DNA of 64,000 bases from CAYNJG01 sp965216885 (GTDB taxonomy: Bacteria > Planctomycetota > Planctomycetia > Pirellulales > Pirellulaceae), in NCBI GenBank assembly GCA_965216885.1, contig OZ244208.1, positions 248,001 to 312,000 of the forward strand. The letters are read 5' to 3'. Under the pieces are notes generated by a model. That model made no database searches and had not been told where the DNA came from. It worked only from the letters and a program-made list of their open reading frames with translations. The position numbers and the translations under genes were made by a program. Below are positions 33,401 to 43,500 of this stretch, in pieces; within the stretch, counting starts at the first letter, position 1, and the number at the start of each line of letters is the position of its first letter.

Positions 33401-36400
33401 CGTTGCCAGTGTCACAGCCGATCCGTCTCAAGCTGCTAACCGAACTCCGTACCAGCCAGCGGTCGTCGACCGCAACAACGTCTTCACTTACAACGCCGGT
33501 TCGGAGGTCTACGAACTGACGAGTACCGAAGGTGATGTTTACATCATGCAATCCTACGCTCAGATCGTCGATCCGACGCTGACAAGGGATGACCTGCCGG
33601 GATTGGGTTCGCGACTGGATCTCCCGGAAGGCTGGACGTACTCGAGCCGCGTGCTCGAAGAGCCAATCGTGTTGACCGCATCCGAGCCGATCGAAGTATT
33701 GCAGGACGAACTGCAGAATTCGTACAGCAAGTTGATTGATGGAGAAACCGGCGGCGAACACTCAACCGATTGCTTTGACGATCCCGTCATCATGACGGCC
33801 GCCGACGGAACAGAATTCGTCCGCACGCCAGATTCGTGCTTTGCGGATCTTCCCGACTGGCCGTACGAACCGCAGTACGTCGAGATCGATGGTTTACGTC
33901 AGGGCTATGTTGACGAAGGTCCGGAAGACGGACCGGTCGTGCTGCTCTTGCACGGTCAGCCTTCGTGGTCCTATCTGTACCGCGACATGATTCCGGTGCT
34001 CGCCGAGGCTGGCTATCGAGTCATCGCGATGGATCATCTCGGTATGGGGCGATCGGACAAGCCGGTCGACATCGAACGCTATAGCTACCTCGATCACAAC
34101 CATCGACTTGAGCAGTTCATTTCCAAGCTCGAGTTGACCGATATCAATCTGTTCGCGCAAGACTGGGGCAGTCTGATTGGGCTGCGTACCGCGGGATTGA
34201 ATACGGAACTGTTTGCGACGATCTCGATCGGCAACGGTTCGCTGCCGACGTTTCCGGAAGGCGAGAATGTGCAGCCACCGGTCGAGAATCCGGACGAAAT
34301 TGTTGACATTCCGGCGTTGTACGCAGCGATTCCCGATCAGCAAGTTCCGTTCTACGACGGTTGCGAGCGACTTCCACTACCGACCGGTCCGGGTGGCGCT
34401 GACCCGGGTGAGGACTTCGACGCGTTTGGCTACTGGATGCGATACGCCATGACAGGAGCCTCGTTCCAACCTTCCGGGACGCTCGAGGCGCTAACGTGGT
34501 TCGACCTGACGCCTGAAGAAGAAGCGGCGTACGACGCGCCGTTCCCGAGTCGAACTTACATGGCTGGCCCGCGTGTGTTCCCGTCGCTGATCAATGACGT
34601 ACCGGGCACGACCGAAGAAGCGTGGGAGGGACTCAGTTCCTTTGAGAAGCCGTTCTTGACGATTTGGGCCTCGAACGACCCGGGCTTTCAGGGCTCGTGC
34701 GAAGCCCAGCAGTTTCTGATCGACAGCGTACCCGGCGCCGAAGGTCAGCCTCATACTCGAATTCCAGAGGCCAGCCACTTCCTGCAAGACGATCAGGGCG
34801 AAGAGATCGCGACGCAGTTGGTTGCCTTCTACGAAGCGAACGGAATCGAGGGCGTGGAAGCCGTCGAGGAGGACCCAACGCGCTACATTGATTCGATGTT
34901 CGAGACGACCGTTTCGGATGACATCGTGTATGCCACTGTCGACGGACAGGAGTTGTTGCTGAACGTGGTCACGCCGGAAGGCGATACGGAAACGGATCGG
35001 CCTTTGGTGTTGATTGCGAATGGTGGCGCATTCGCATTCACGTCTCGCGAGCTGGTAATTCCACTCGCGGAGCTATTCGCGGAGACCGGTTATGTCGCCG
35101 CCGTGATGAGCTACCGCACGCAGGGAGGACTGGCCTCGGGGGAAGGTTTCCGATATGCCGCACTCGATGCGACCCACGATATGATCGGAGCCGTGAGGTT
35201 CATGAAAGCAAATGCTGAGACGTTCGGCATTGATCCGAACAAAGTGATCGTCGGCGGCTTGTCGGCCGGCGCTGTCATGGCGGCAACCGTGGGCACCACC
35301 GACTCTGATGATCCCGTGTCCGACGAACTGGCGGCGTACATGGAAAACTTTGGCGGCGTGTACGGTAATGTTGGCGACCATCTCGATCAGTCGCCAACGG
35401 TTCATGGTGTGTATGCAATCTCCGGTGCAATATTCGGGTTGGATACGATCGATGCCAATTCTGCGCCAATCTATGGTGTCCACAATGAACTTGACGGGGT
35501 TGCTCCCTGCGGCACGTTTGGCGGTCCAGACTCACCGATCTCGGCATCGGGCACCTGCGACTTCATCCCCGCGTTTCAGGAAGTCGGCGTCCCTGCGGAG
35601 TCATTTATTGTTCCTGGTGATACGGGACACGTTTCCTTCTCCCCGGCAGAGGTCCAACAATTTACCGCAGAGGCTTTGAAGTTTTTCTTCACGCATGTCG
35701 TGGATGAATCCAGTACGAACGAGCCGGGCACTGAGGCAGAAATCCTGACGGCCAATCTCGGCGTGATTGACATTCCCTTCCCCCAGCTGCTTGCGAACAT
35801 AACGGGCGTCGAGCAACAAGCTGGCGACGAGGGAATGCCGATGGTGTTCTCCGTTCCGATCGACGCCACGACCTTGTCAGCCGAGGACTTCGCGATCACA
35901 ACCGCCTCCGGTGCAATCACAACACCGACGGTGGCCACGCTGGAACCGGCTCCGGAATCCGATGAGTCGACTACGGTACTACTTGCTGGCCCGCTGGGAT
36001 CGGCCGATGACCTGCCCGTGAGTGTCGAGATCGTGGGCTCGGTGCTGTCGGTGGATGGCGAGGAGCTGCAGGGTCTTACTGCCGAAATCACGACAGAGGG
36101 ATCGGCGATGGTTTTGGCGCTCGTCGATCCGGCGGAAACGAACTCGGCCGGAAACGAGACAACACCAACACGCATCCAACTGACGTTTAACGGAGGTGTT
36201 ACCGGTCCGTTCAACGCCGAACCGGGGAGCGACGAGTTGGCCGCTTTCCAGATCATCGACGAGGAGGGCAACTCGCACACTCCAACCGGCTTCGAGGATC
36301 TGGGTGACAACGACAACTACCTCGTCTTACTCGTTCCGCCCGGTGTTACGCCTGCGAGTGTGACGGTGGAGGCCAACACGGTGTTTAGTCCGACAAATCA

Positions 36401-36506
36401 ACCCAACGCAGCTTCTTCCCTTGAAGTCAGCGGCACGATTGAGCTGAACGACGACGAGCACGATCTCGCATTGCTGGGCGTGCTCGATGATGGGCTCTTC
36501 GTGTAG
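30414..36506 (+). CDS. Giant exported protein: DUF1330-like, dockerin-like, haloalkane dehalogenase-like and esterase-like domains
   Basis: A 2030-residue protein starting at MKSTTKNVRSRRRKLPNMEA, with the planctomycete N-terminal motif MEALESRQLLT. In order: dockerin-like pair (about 40-97; DCDNEVGFRDFLLLS, DSDGMVGFSDFLLLS); two DUF1330-like alpha/beta barrels (141-265, 283-404); unassigned beta region (430-835); second dockerin-like pair (840-900); a haloalkane-dehalogenase-like fold (about 1156-1480; LLLHGQPSWSYLYR, nucleophile Asp1250 in AQDWGS, Asp1422, His1455 in EASHFLQ); an esterase-like fold (about 1490-1760; Ser1617 in GGLSAGA, His1739); C-terminal beta domains. Halide-binding Glu/Asn after HG is Gln here. 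A cell-surface multi-enzyme is inferred. Confidence 0.85.
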   Translation: MKSTTKNVRSRRRKLPNMEALESRQLLTCDLGVAPSIVADFDCDNEVGFRDFLLLSDTFGDAVDTPGAGADLDSDGMVGFSDFLLLSEDFGRTANDLTAGLTPEICEDPTMLVSLLGDLQSGGLGSIGLGGDDGPSYGEVNQDQIRRMLLQSPTDGPFYMVNLIEFRDQAEYADGRETELTGREANDLYSPTPFIQAIGGRPVFVGEVDATELGVEGQWDQVAIVEYPCPAALFAMSAHPEFQAASIHKDAGVAASTIMVTHLDPIGDIESPDPSALPFPSTDEDPGFTSVQVVRYNEQAQYPEGSEEPARTGEEAMDVYASSIQEAQQSVGIQPTARFNVEGVFIGDGQDWDEVWIDFVPSNAAFEAYSSVPAVVDAQLHLDAAVEGSYDIVVEDTLISRIPLMTGMSDSGAPDNGGGDVGDTDRTTQLSQHDGYWVGEVDIPGLPISASVINDAYYDSETDRMTVYAQTRVLGSRVVAPPQVGPGECTQLPTGGDACFHPNAVYLNGSGEELMEADGTGQWWVKHSWVVGGEGYENVPLGAAAEYESLFVEGELQDDGSIKIGGLDPMAENYFFNVRDADLATDPPTFTVTTFEPANNDASAGEIDLTPVEQGTLVLQCSAGVSALDGSDRGCPSAQEDPDSHADDDEVNVGYEILQIVSPNEIIVWGDFDDMTQEEFAAIELPAGWFKNQPREGTADSATFAYSPGAAPGEYVDEEHFGHEWRHVATVVEANTPLDDNGLLTLNRISKSHELTFDAETTLSVLISPEDEHYVLVSRDAGRTSDTSTIPDGWQIVEHTLDEELVVQLPNPTLNIRADNEDSFQGPVPELREILSGELAEDTQGDLDNDGEVGFTDFLILSGAFGSTVETAGRGADLDEDGVVGFGDFLILSRNFGNRENDEIGDDHSDDEDRYCELLAVTLAQGTPSAEVWWTNDPTDCTANVWNVDLDQAGEDLGALQVIKNGPRYFVVDNNERLAGGGVLPIQEVAGIQMFRVASVTADPSQAANRTPYQPAVVDRNNVFTYNAGSEVYELTSTEGDVYIMQSYAQIVDPTLTRDDLPGLGSRLDLPEGWTYSSRVLEEPIVLTASEPIEVLQDELQNSYSKLIDGETGGEHSTDCFDDPVIMTAADGTEFVRTPDSCFADLPDWPYEPQYVEIDGLRQGYVDEGPEDGPVVLLLHGQPSWSYLYRDMIPVLAEAGYRVIAMDHLGMGRSDKPVDIERYSYLDHNHRLEQFISKLELTDINLFAQDWGSLIGLRTAGLNTELFATISIGNGSLPTFPEGENVQPPVENPDEIVDIPALYAAIPDQQVPFYDGCERLPLPTGPGGADPGEDFDAFGYWMRYAMTGASFQPSGTLEALTWFDLTPEEEAAYDAPFPSRTYMAGPRVFPSLINDVPGTTEEAWEGLSSFEKPFLTIWASNDPGFQGSCEAQQFLIDSVPGAEGQPHTRIPEASHFLQDDQGEEIATQLVAFYEANGIEGVEAVEEDPTRYIDSMFETTVSDDIVYATVDGQELLLNVVTPEGDTETDRPLVLIANGGAFAFTSRELVIPLAELFAETGYVAAVMSYRTQGGLASGEGFRYAALDATHDMIGAVRFMKANAETFGIDPNKVIVGGLSAGAVMAATVGTTDSDDPVSDELAAYMENFGGVYGNVGDHLDQSPTVHGVYAISGAIFGLDTIDANSAPIYGVHNELDGVAPCGTFGGPDSPISASGTCDFIPAFQEVGVPAESFIVPGDTGHVSFSPAEVQQFTAEALKFFFTHVVDESSTNEPGTEAEILTANLGVIDIPFPQLLANITGVEQQAGDEGMPMVFSVPIDATTLSAEDFAITTASGAITTPTVATLEPAPESDESTTVLLAGPLGSADDLPVSVEIVGSVLSVDGEELQGLTAEITTEGSAMVLALVDPAETNSAGNETTPTRIQLTFNGGVTGPFNAEPGSDELAAFQIIDEEGNSHTPTGFEDLGDNDNYLVLLVPPGVTPASVTVEANTVFSPTNQPNAASSLEVSGTIELNDDEHDLALLGVLDDGLFV

Positions 36507-36598
36507 GCCTTTCTTTTGCTCAACGGAGTGCCCGATCGCCAACTTGTATCATCCGTTGCCTCGTTCCTCTACCGACGCTTTGGCGTCCACTTATAGGC

Positions 36599-37693
36599 TT
36601 AACGGGACGACGATTCGTCAGACGGTTCGGTCACAAGCACATTCGAGGCAAGCTCTTCAACGACTCGTTCCTCCAAGCCATCCTCTGCCGATCGGAGTCT
36701 TCTGAACTCCGAGGGCTTGGTCGATTTTGGAAGCTTCCCGAGATTGCAAATTGGCTCCCCGGGGCTGGTGGCTGGAAGCGTGGTCATTCCAATAACCACC
36801 GCATCAAATGGTGCCGACAAGACGCTGTGCTCACGGCCAAGCAGAGTTGTATTGGTGGCAATCGGCTGGTTCTTCTCAACAATGTCACCGGGGGCTACGT
36901 GGAATTGCAGAAAGCCTCCACGTTCTGCCCGAACCCACTTGGACGATTCAATACGAATCTGGTAGTCGGGACTACTCTCATGTTGACCATCAAGCATTCC
37001 CAGGAAACTGAGCACATTCCTTGTTCCCCTTACCGACGTCTCGACGATTCCGGGCTCCACTTTGGAGACCTCGCCGCCTTCCAGGACAATGGTGGGGCAT
37101 CCGGCTTCGGTTGCTTCTCGCCTGATAGAACCACGAGGCCCTCGTCCGTTCATGAGAAGCTCGCATCCAAATGCCTCTGCGATTTTCTTGACGTCGTTGT
37201 CCTTCAGGTCACCCCGGACATTGGGATAATTCGTTCTTCGAACGGCAGCCGTGTGCAAATCAATTCCAAAGTCACAACGGCCGACAATTTCGTCGAAGAT
37301 GGTCTTTGCCATGCGCTTTGCCAGGCTACCCGATTCCGTCCCGGGGAAGGCCCGATTGAGGTCACGACGATCCGGTAAATAGCGAGAGTGCCTTTCAAAC
37401 CCCAGGATGTTGAGAACCGGCGCAAAAATGACGGCCCCGCGAATGAGCTTGAAATCGGAGTCCTGAATGAGCTGACGTATCGCTCCGGTACCGTTGATTT
37501 CATTGCCGTGTAGCGCAGCAGTCACGAAAACGACGGGACCTTCCTCTTCTGCGCGTCGTACATGAATGGGGATTTGGACCGTCATCCCGCTGTAGCTCTC
37601 GCTAACCCCCAAGGTCAGGTCGCGAGACTCGCCGAGTTCAATCTCCTGGTCCTGCCACGTATGAATTGGCTTGCGTTCACGTTGCGTTGTCAT
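36599..37693 (-). CDS. Succinylglutamate desuccinylase/aspartoacylase-family zinc hydrolase
   Basis: A 364-residue M14-like carboxypeptidase relative. Zinc ligands are visible as ALHGNEING (His62, Glu65) and DLHTAA (His147); NRAFPG and VLEGGEV are family motifs. The C-terminal 100 residues form the usual beta domain (WVRAERGGFLQFHVAPGDIV). It is the third gene of an operon with rimK (six bases upstream) and the rimB-like gene. In such operons this hydrolase may trim or recycle the glutamate product; that role is inferred from context. Substrate unknown. Confidence 0.8.
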   Translation of the reverse strand: MTTQRERKPIHTWQDQEIELGESRDLTLGVSESYSGMTVQIPIHVRRAEEEGPVVFVTAALHGNEINGTGAIRQLIQDSDFKLIRGAVIFAPVLNILGFERHSRYLPDRRDLNRAFPGTESGSLAKRMAKTIFDEIVGRCDFGIDLHTAAVRRTNYPNVRGDLKDNDVKKIAEAFGCELLMNGRGPRGSIRREATEAGCPTIVLEGGEVSKVEPGIVETSVRGTRNVLSFLGMLDGQHESSPDYQIRIESSKWVRAERGGFLQFHVAPGDIVEKNQPIATNTTLLGREHSVLSAPFDAVVIGMTTLPATSPGEPICNLGKLPKSTKPSEFRRLRSAEDGLEERVVEELASNVLVTEPSDESSSR

Positions 37694-37699
37694 GCAAAC

Positions 37700-38944
37700 C
37701 TAGCCACCCTGTTCCAGGTTGTCTGAAGTGCCGTCATCTCCCGTTGAGACTTCCTCGGCGACGGGTAGGTCTGGAAGGTCCTGGACCTTGGGCTTGCGTC
37801 GTCGTCGAGTTTTCTTGGGAATCAAATCTCGCATCAGTTCGAGCTTTCCGAAACAGAGTAGCCGGTCACCCGATTCGAGAATGCGAGTCGATTTGGGGTT
37901 GGGAATGACGCTTGTTCCTCGATAGAGGGTCAATACGTTGAGGTCACGTTCGCGCAATCCCGAGTCAACAATTGTCTTCCCAATGAATTCAGAACCGTCA
38001 GGCACGTGAATCTCCGTTACACCATACCCACGGCTAACGGTGAGCCTTTGCCGTACATCAATCTCGGGGAAATCTACCTGTGCGGCGATGTAGTCAATGA
38101 TGGCGCCGGCGATATCTAACTGCGTGCACCTTTCAATTCCCTCCAGGCCAGGCGACGAGTTCACCTCCATGATTTGGGGACCGTCTTTACCTTCAAGCAT
38201 GTCTACACCCGCTACTCGCAGTCCCAGAATCTGCGTAGTTCGAACTGCAGTTTCGCAATACTGTTCATCCAGCAGAATAGGCTCCGTTATCCCTCCTCGA
38301 TGAACATTGCTACGAAACTCCTGACCCTGGGCGACGCGACGCATGGCACCAACGACCTGGTCGCCCACGACGAAAGCCCGGATGTCTCGTCCCTTACTCT
38401 CTGCGACAAATTTTTGAATGAGGACGTTCTGTTTCTGACTCTGAAGAAGCTCCACAATCCCCTCGGCCGTCTTGACCGATTCGGCAAGCAGCACGCCGAT
38501 ACCCTGAGTCCCTTCGAGAAGCTTGATAACGACGGGGGCTCCTCCAACACGTTTGATGGCGGGAAGCACATCTTTCTTGTCGGTGACAAACGTGGTTTGT
38601 GGAATCCCAACGTTGTGTTTACTGAGTATCTGAAGACTGCGGAGCTTGTCGCGTGAGTTCGAAATCCCTGACGAGGAGTTCGCGCAGAAGACATCCATCT
38701 GTTCAAATTGGCGAACGACCGCCGTTCCAAAGTTGGTGATGGACGCACCTATTCGCGGCAGTACTGCGTCATAATCGGAGAGCTGTTTGCGACGGAAGTA
38801 CAAGTCCGGCTCGCCCTGCTGCAGGTCGATCGCAAACTTCAGCGTATCCAGAACTCTGGCTTTGTGTCCCCTTTGTTGTGCGGCTTCTCGAAGACGGCGT
38901 GTGCTATAGCATCGAAGATTGCGGGAAAGTATGCCGAGTTTCAT
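37700..38944 (-). CDS. rimK: RimK-type ATP-grasp ligase with C-terminal RCK_C domain
   Basis: A 414-residue protein. Residues 1-295 match RimK, the ligase that adds glutamate to ribosomal protein S6: MKLGILSRNLRCYSTRRLRE, LPRIGASITNFGTAVVRQFE, VVIKLLEGTQGIGVLLAES, IQKFVAESKGRDIRAFVVGD, MEVNSSPGLEGIE. Normal RimK is about 300 residues. The extra 115 residues resemble a TrkA-C/RCK_C regulatory domain (EIHVPDGSEFIGKTIVDSGL, SGDRLLCFGKLELMRDLI) with a basic tail. That domain binds small ligands in transporters, so ligand-controlled glutamylation is plausible. It sits between the rimB-like gene and the zinc hydrolase. Confidence 0.85.
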   Translation of the reverse strand: MKLGILSRNLRCYSTRRLREAAQQRGHKARVLDTLKFAIDLQQGEPDLYFRRKQLSDYDAVLPRIGASITNFGTAVVRQFEQMDVFCANSSSGISNSRDKLRSLQILSKHNVGIPQTTFVTDKKDVLPAIKRVGGAPVVIKLLEGTQGIGVLLAESVKTAEGIVELLQSQKQNVLIQKFVAESKGRDIRAFVVGDQVVGAMRRVAQGQEFRSNVHRGGITEPILLDEQYCETAVRTTQILGLRVAGVDMLEGKDGPQIMEVNSSPGLEGIERCTQLDIAGAIIDYIAAQVDFPEIDVRQRLTVSRGYGVTEIHVPDGSEFIGKTIVDSGLRERDLNVLTLYRGTSVIPNPKSTRILESGDRLLCFGKLELMRDLIPKKTRRRRKPKVQDLPDLPVAEEVSTGDDGTSDNLEQGG

Positions 38945-38973
38945 TGCGATTCAATTCTTCGGTAGATACCGAG

Positions 38974-39426
38974 CTACCTGGATTTCCTGGGCTTGCCACC
39001 GAAATAGGATCTACCGGCATCTATGAGAAACCGGTTACGAAAAGCTTGCCTACCGAGCAGCATCCGGAATCCCATCTGGTCACGATTGGCGAGCGTGAGT
39101 TCCACGGGCCAGGTCTGGCCAAGGAGGGTAATGTTTGTTTCGATTACGGGGCGCAGATCGGATTTGCCACTGGAGCTTCGAACCGCTCGAGAATCAAGCA
39201 GCTTGCCCTCCATTTCAACCACGGAATTGCTGCGTCGCTGCACAGGATGGACCTTGAACCGAACCCATTCCTCATCGGCCTTGGTGAAAAACTCGATATC
39301 AAAAGCGTGAAGCGAAGACGACCGAGCCCCCGAATCAACCTTGGCCTTGATTTTCTTGATACCAAAATCTGGCAGACCTACCCATTCTCGCCAGCCGATG
39401 ACTGGAAGGTCGATTTTCTTCGGCAT
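38974..39426 (-). CDS. rimB: RimB-like retropepsin-type protease (ATP-dependent zinc protease family)
   Basis: A 150-residue protein starting at MPKKIDLPVIGWREWVGLPD (an upstream in-frame start exists at 39495). KAKVDSGARSSSLHA holds the aspartic-protease-like DSGA motif (Asp31), and LLGRQAFRNRFLIDAGRSYF is the conserved end of the family. In known systems RimB pairs with RimK to control poly-glutamate tails on S6. It is the first gene of the operon, 29 bases from rimK. Confidence 0.85.
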   Translation of the reverse strand: MPKKIDLPVIGWREWVGLPDFGIKKIKAKVDSGARSSSLHAFDIEFFTKADEEWVRFKVHPVQRRSNSVVEMEGKLLDSRAVRSSSGKSDLRPVIETNITLLGQTWPVELTLANRDQMGFRMLLGRQAFRNRFLIDAGRSYFGGKPRKSR

Positions 39427-39685
39427 CGGATTTCTCGCTGTGCTAGTAAAAACATGAAGTTCTGGCAGCCACATCCGTAAAGTATCGTCTCGCAACCAAA
39501 TCAGGCACAGTATCCAACGTGGCTCGTTGTGAAGTTATGGCCAGGAAAGGTCAGCGTTTTTCCGACTTTCCTGGTTTCGCGGGGCCCTGCGGGACACTTT
39601 TTTCGCCAGTCCCTTCACGTATGATACGGTCGGTCCCTTGTAGTGAATCGAATTGAGCAGCACGAACGACACATTCTGGACGTTG

Positions 39686-40273
39686 ATGGAATTTGAAGAG
39701 GATTCGATTGTGCTCGATCCGCACACGCGAATTGAAGCTTCCTTTGTCGGGATCGGATGCCTTGGTGTAGCCGGAATCTGGTTTTGGGGCATCGGTCTGG
39801 CGAACGAACGAGCATGGTGGCTAATGTTGCCGTTGGGAATCTCAGTGGCCCTTGCGGTTCTTGGTTTCTGGATGCGCTCCAGGCTTTCCGATCGTTACCG
39901 AATCGACATACCGGATGAATGTGTCATTCGTGAAATTCGATTCTTTGGCTTGGGCTGGTCAACGGTTGTTGCTCGAGCTGATGACTTGCTTTGCATGATT
40001 GTGGAAAGCGATCCGCATTTTGGCGGAAACGCGCGTAGCGTTTCGGTGAAGCCTCCATCGCGTTGGACGTATGGCCTGACATTGGTACGTCGAGATGGCA
40101 AAAAAATTCGACTGACGAACCGTGATGCCGGTAACTTCGACCTCGCATCGAAAGCCGCTGAACGACTATCTCGACGGATGGACATCGAATTGTCTCCCCC
40201 GCAACCAGCGGTTTACGTCAAAGTAAAGGGCTCCAAGCCACCCGAAATCCACTATGTACCGTGGTCTCGATGA
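39686..40273 (+). CDS. Hypothetical two-helix membrane protein
   Basis: A 195-residue protein, started at MEFEEDSIVLDPHTRIEASF; a TTG 11 codons earlier is possible. Two membrane helices (VGIGCLGVAGIWFWGIGL and AWWLMLPLGISVALAVLGFW) are followed by a beta-rich cytoplasmic domain (ECVIREIRFFGLGWSTVVAR, TYGLTLVRRDGKKIRLTNRD) resembling bacterial PH-like domains. A similar arrangement is seen in the protein at 49500. No function is known to me. Confidence 0.6.
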   Translation: MEFEEDSIVLDPHTRIEASFVGIGCLGVAGIWFWGIGLANERAWWLMLPLGISVALAVLGFWMRSRLSDRYRIDIPDECVIREIRFFGLGWSTVVARADDLLCMIVESDPHFGGNARSVSVKPPSRWTYGLTLVRRDGKKIRLTNRDAGNFDLASKAAERLSRRMDIELSPPQPAVYVKVKGSKPPEIHYVPWSR

Positions 40274-40557
40274 ATCAATTTGGTCCACGTCACGTAGGAC
40301 TCAATCGATCCGAGCTTTACGACATGGTCTGCGATTCAATCCACGCGTTTGTACCCGTGTGACTACAGCCTGCTGTCCCCCTGAGACTTCTGTGCTCACG
40401 CGGTCGATACAAACCTGCAACAAAAGGGAGTGGAAAGGTTTGGGGGAATCGTCTGGCGTCAGGCTACCGTAGGCTGTGTTAAACTGGTGGTCCGTACAAG
40501 TCGCGGTTGCAATGGGAAGTATTTGCATTGGCGCGACGGGTTCTGTCGGGAGTTTCC

Positions 40558-43500
40558 ATGGTTCGTCACCAACAAGTGCTGATACTGTTTCGCATCCTGG
40601 TTGGGGTGTTGCTTCCCGGGGCCGTGGTGTGGGCTCAATCAGCGGTGGAGGTCGAGTACTTCGAGACGCACGTTCGCCCTGTGCTCGCGGACAAGTGCTA
40701 TCGCTGTCACGGGGAAGACCCGGCTGAAATCGAAGGTGGGTTGAACCTGACTTACCGAGACGGACTTCGCTCGGGCGGCGAACGTGGGCCTGCGATTGCG
40801 CCGCCGGATGTCGACGCGAGTCTGCTCGTTAAGGCCCTGCGCTATGACGACGAGCTGCAGATGCCGCCCGATGGCAAGCTGCCAGCGGACGTGATTGCCC
40901 GTTTTGAAAAGTGGGTTGCGATGGGCGCACCGGACCCGCGCGACAGTCCGTCCGGAAACAGCGCGGCGGATGACGAACGCACGTGGCAGTCCGTGCTGGA
41001 AGAGCGAAAGAAGTGGTGGAGTTTCCAGCCGATCCGGGACCACAAGCCTCCACGGGTCGCGCTCGCGGAATTCAATCACAATCCGGTGGATCAGTTCGTC
41101 GCTGCGAAATGGAAAGAACAGGGACTTACGGCAGCACCGATTGCCGATCCACGTACGCTTGTTCGGCGACTGTCCTATGTCCTGACCGGTCTTCCACCCT
41201 CGGTGGAGGAAACTCGGGCGTTCATCTCCGCAGCCAAAGTGGACCCGCAGGCCGCCGTGGATTCCACCGTCAATCGTCTTTTGGATTCGCCACGATTTGG
41301 CGAGCGATGGGCGCGGCACTGGATGGACTGGATTCGCTACGCGGAAACGCATGGCAGCGAAGGAGATCCCCTGATTCCAAACGCCTGGAGATTTCGGGAC
41401 TATTTGATCCGGGCCCTGAATGCCGACGTGCCCTATGACCAGCTCGTACGGGAGCATCTGGTTGGCGACGCTCTGGAAACGCCTCGCATCAATCACGAAC
41501 TGGGTTTGAACGAATCGGCGATCGGTACCAGCCAGTATCGCTTCGTTCAGCACGCCTATTCGCCGACGGACGCACTGGATGAACAGGTGCGATTCACGGA
41601 AAACCAGATCGACGTGATTTCCAAAGCATTTCTTGGCGTCACCGTGGCGTGTGCTCGTTGCCACAATCACAAGTTCGACCCGATCAGCCAGACCGACTTC
41701 TATGCACTGTACGGAATCATGGCGAGCAGCCGACCCGCCGTTATCACGATCGACTCTGCCGAGCGGCAAGAAATGCACAAGGAGCGGCTCGCGGCGCTCA
41801 AGCCACAGATTCGCAAGGTTGTCGCGGACGCATGGTTAACGGCTGTCGATCGTGTTCCGGAGAAGTTGCTTGAGCCCGACGAACTATGGCGCAAAGTCAT
41901 TGAACAGCTTGAAGTCGAAGAGGAAGAGCACGAAGAAGACGAAGCGGAGGAGCACGAAGAGGAAGACGAAGTAGACGCAGCTGAGAACTACCGGGAAGGA
42001 AGAGCATGGCGGAACGAACGAGATCCGCTTTACGTGTGGCGCGAACTACACCAGCAAGCTGCTGACCGGTTTACCCCAAAGTGGACATCGCTTTTTCACC
42101 AATGGCAAAGCAGCAAGAAACGCGTCGCGTCGATCTCTGAGTCAGCCAGCCAGGCGAGGTGGGATCTCACGAATAACGATTTCAAACAATGGCACACGCA
42201 CGGCAACGGAATAACGGCCAGCCCCTCGGCGGCGGGCGAGTTTACGGTGCAGCTTGAAGAAGACGATCGCATCATCGCGAACATTCTTCCCGCGGGAATC
42301 TACTCACATACGCTCTCTGACAAACACAGCGGCGTGTTGGCTTCGCCTCGATTTCGTGCCAGGCACAGCAAAGTCTTCGTGCGTATCGCTGGCAACCAAT
42401 CGATTGCACGATATGTCGTTCAGAATTATCCGCTCATTGGTGAGACGTATCCCGTCACCGTCGTCGAAGAAGGCAACTGGCGATGGCACGAATGGGATGC
42501 GGGTTATTGGGACGGTGACCATTTGCACATCGAAGTCACCACCGCGTCCGACCAACCGGTACACGAAGAATACCAGCGCGAGCGGTCGTGGTTTGGTGTT
42601 AGTCAGGCGATTGTCGTCGAAGATGGCCAGCCCGAGCCTCGCGATGAGATTGCGTACTTCATTTCACCACTCTTTGATGGCGTCAAACCACCGCGAAGCA
42701 GTTCTGCGCTGGCGAAACACTACGCTACCACCTTGCGTGAATGCATCGTTGCATGGCGAGACGAAACCATGAGCGATTCGCAGGCTCTTTTCCTCGACTA
42801 CTTCGTCAGCGAGGGCTTGCTGCCGAACGATATTGAGCTCGTTCCACAGGCGAAAGCACTGTTGGCCGAGTATCGCAGACTGGAAGAAGAAATACCCGTG
42901 CCGACCCGTATTCCGTCCGTCATGGAATGCAATTCGTTCGATCAACCGCTCTTCGTCCGCGGCGATCATCACAAGCCCAGCGAGCCGGTCAAACGTCGGT
43001 TTCTGGAGGCCATCGATCGTGAACCCTACGATTCCGTCGACGCGGGCCGCCGTGACCTCGCGGAGAGTATCGTCGATTCGGCCAATCCCCTGACATCACG
43101 TGTCATCGTAAATCGGATTTGGCATCACACCTTTGGCCGAGGCCTCGTTCCCACGACGGACAACTTCGGACAGCTCGGCGAGCAACCGAGTCATCCCGAA
43201 CTACTCGATTATCTCGCAACGCGTTTCGTCCGCGAGAGCTGGTCTATCAAGAAGCTGCTGCGATTGCTGACGACGTCTCGGACATTCCAGCTGGCCAGTT
43301 CTCCTTCGTCCGTCGCAACCACGCTGGATCCTGCCAATCAGTTTTTGTCCCATGCAAGTCTTCGTCGTCTGGAGGCGGAGGCGATCCGTGACACCATGCT
43401 GCTGGCGGCCGGGCGACTGGATCTTGAACCTTTCGGCGAACCGGTCGACGGAGTTGAAAATCGGCGAAGCGTCTATGTCCAGGTTTCTCGCAACAATCCC

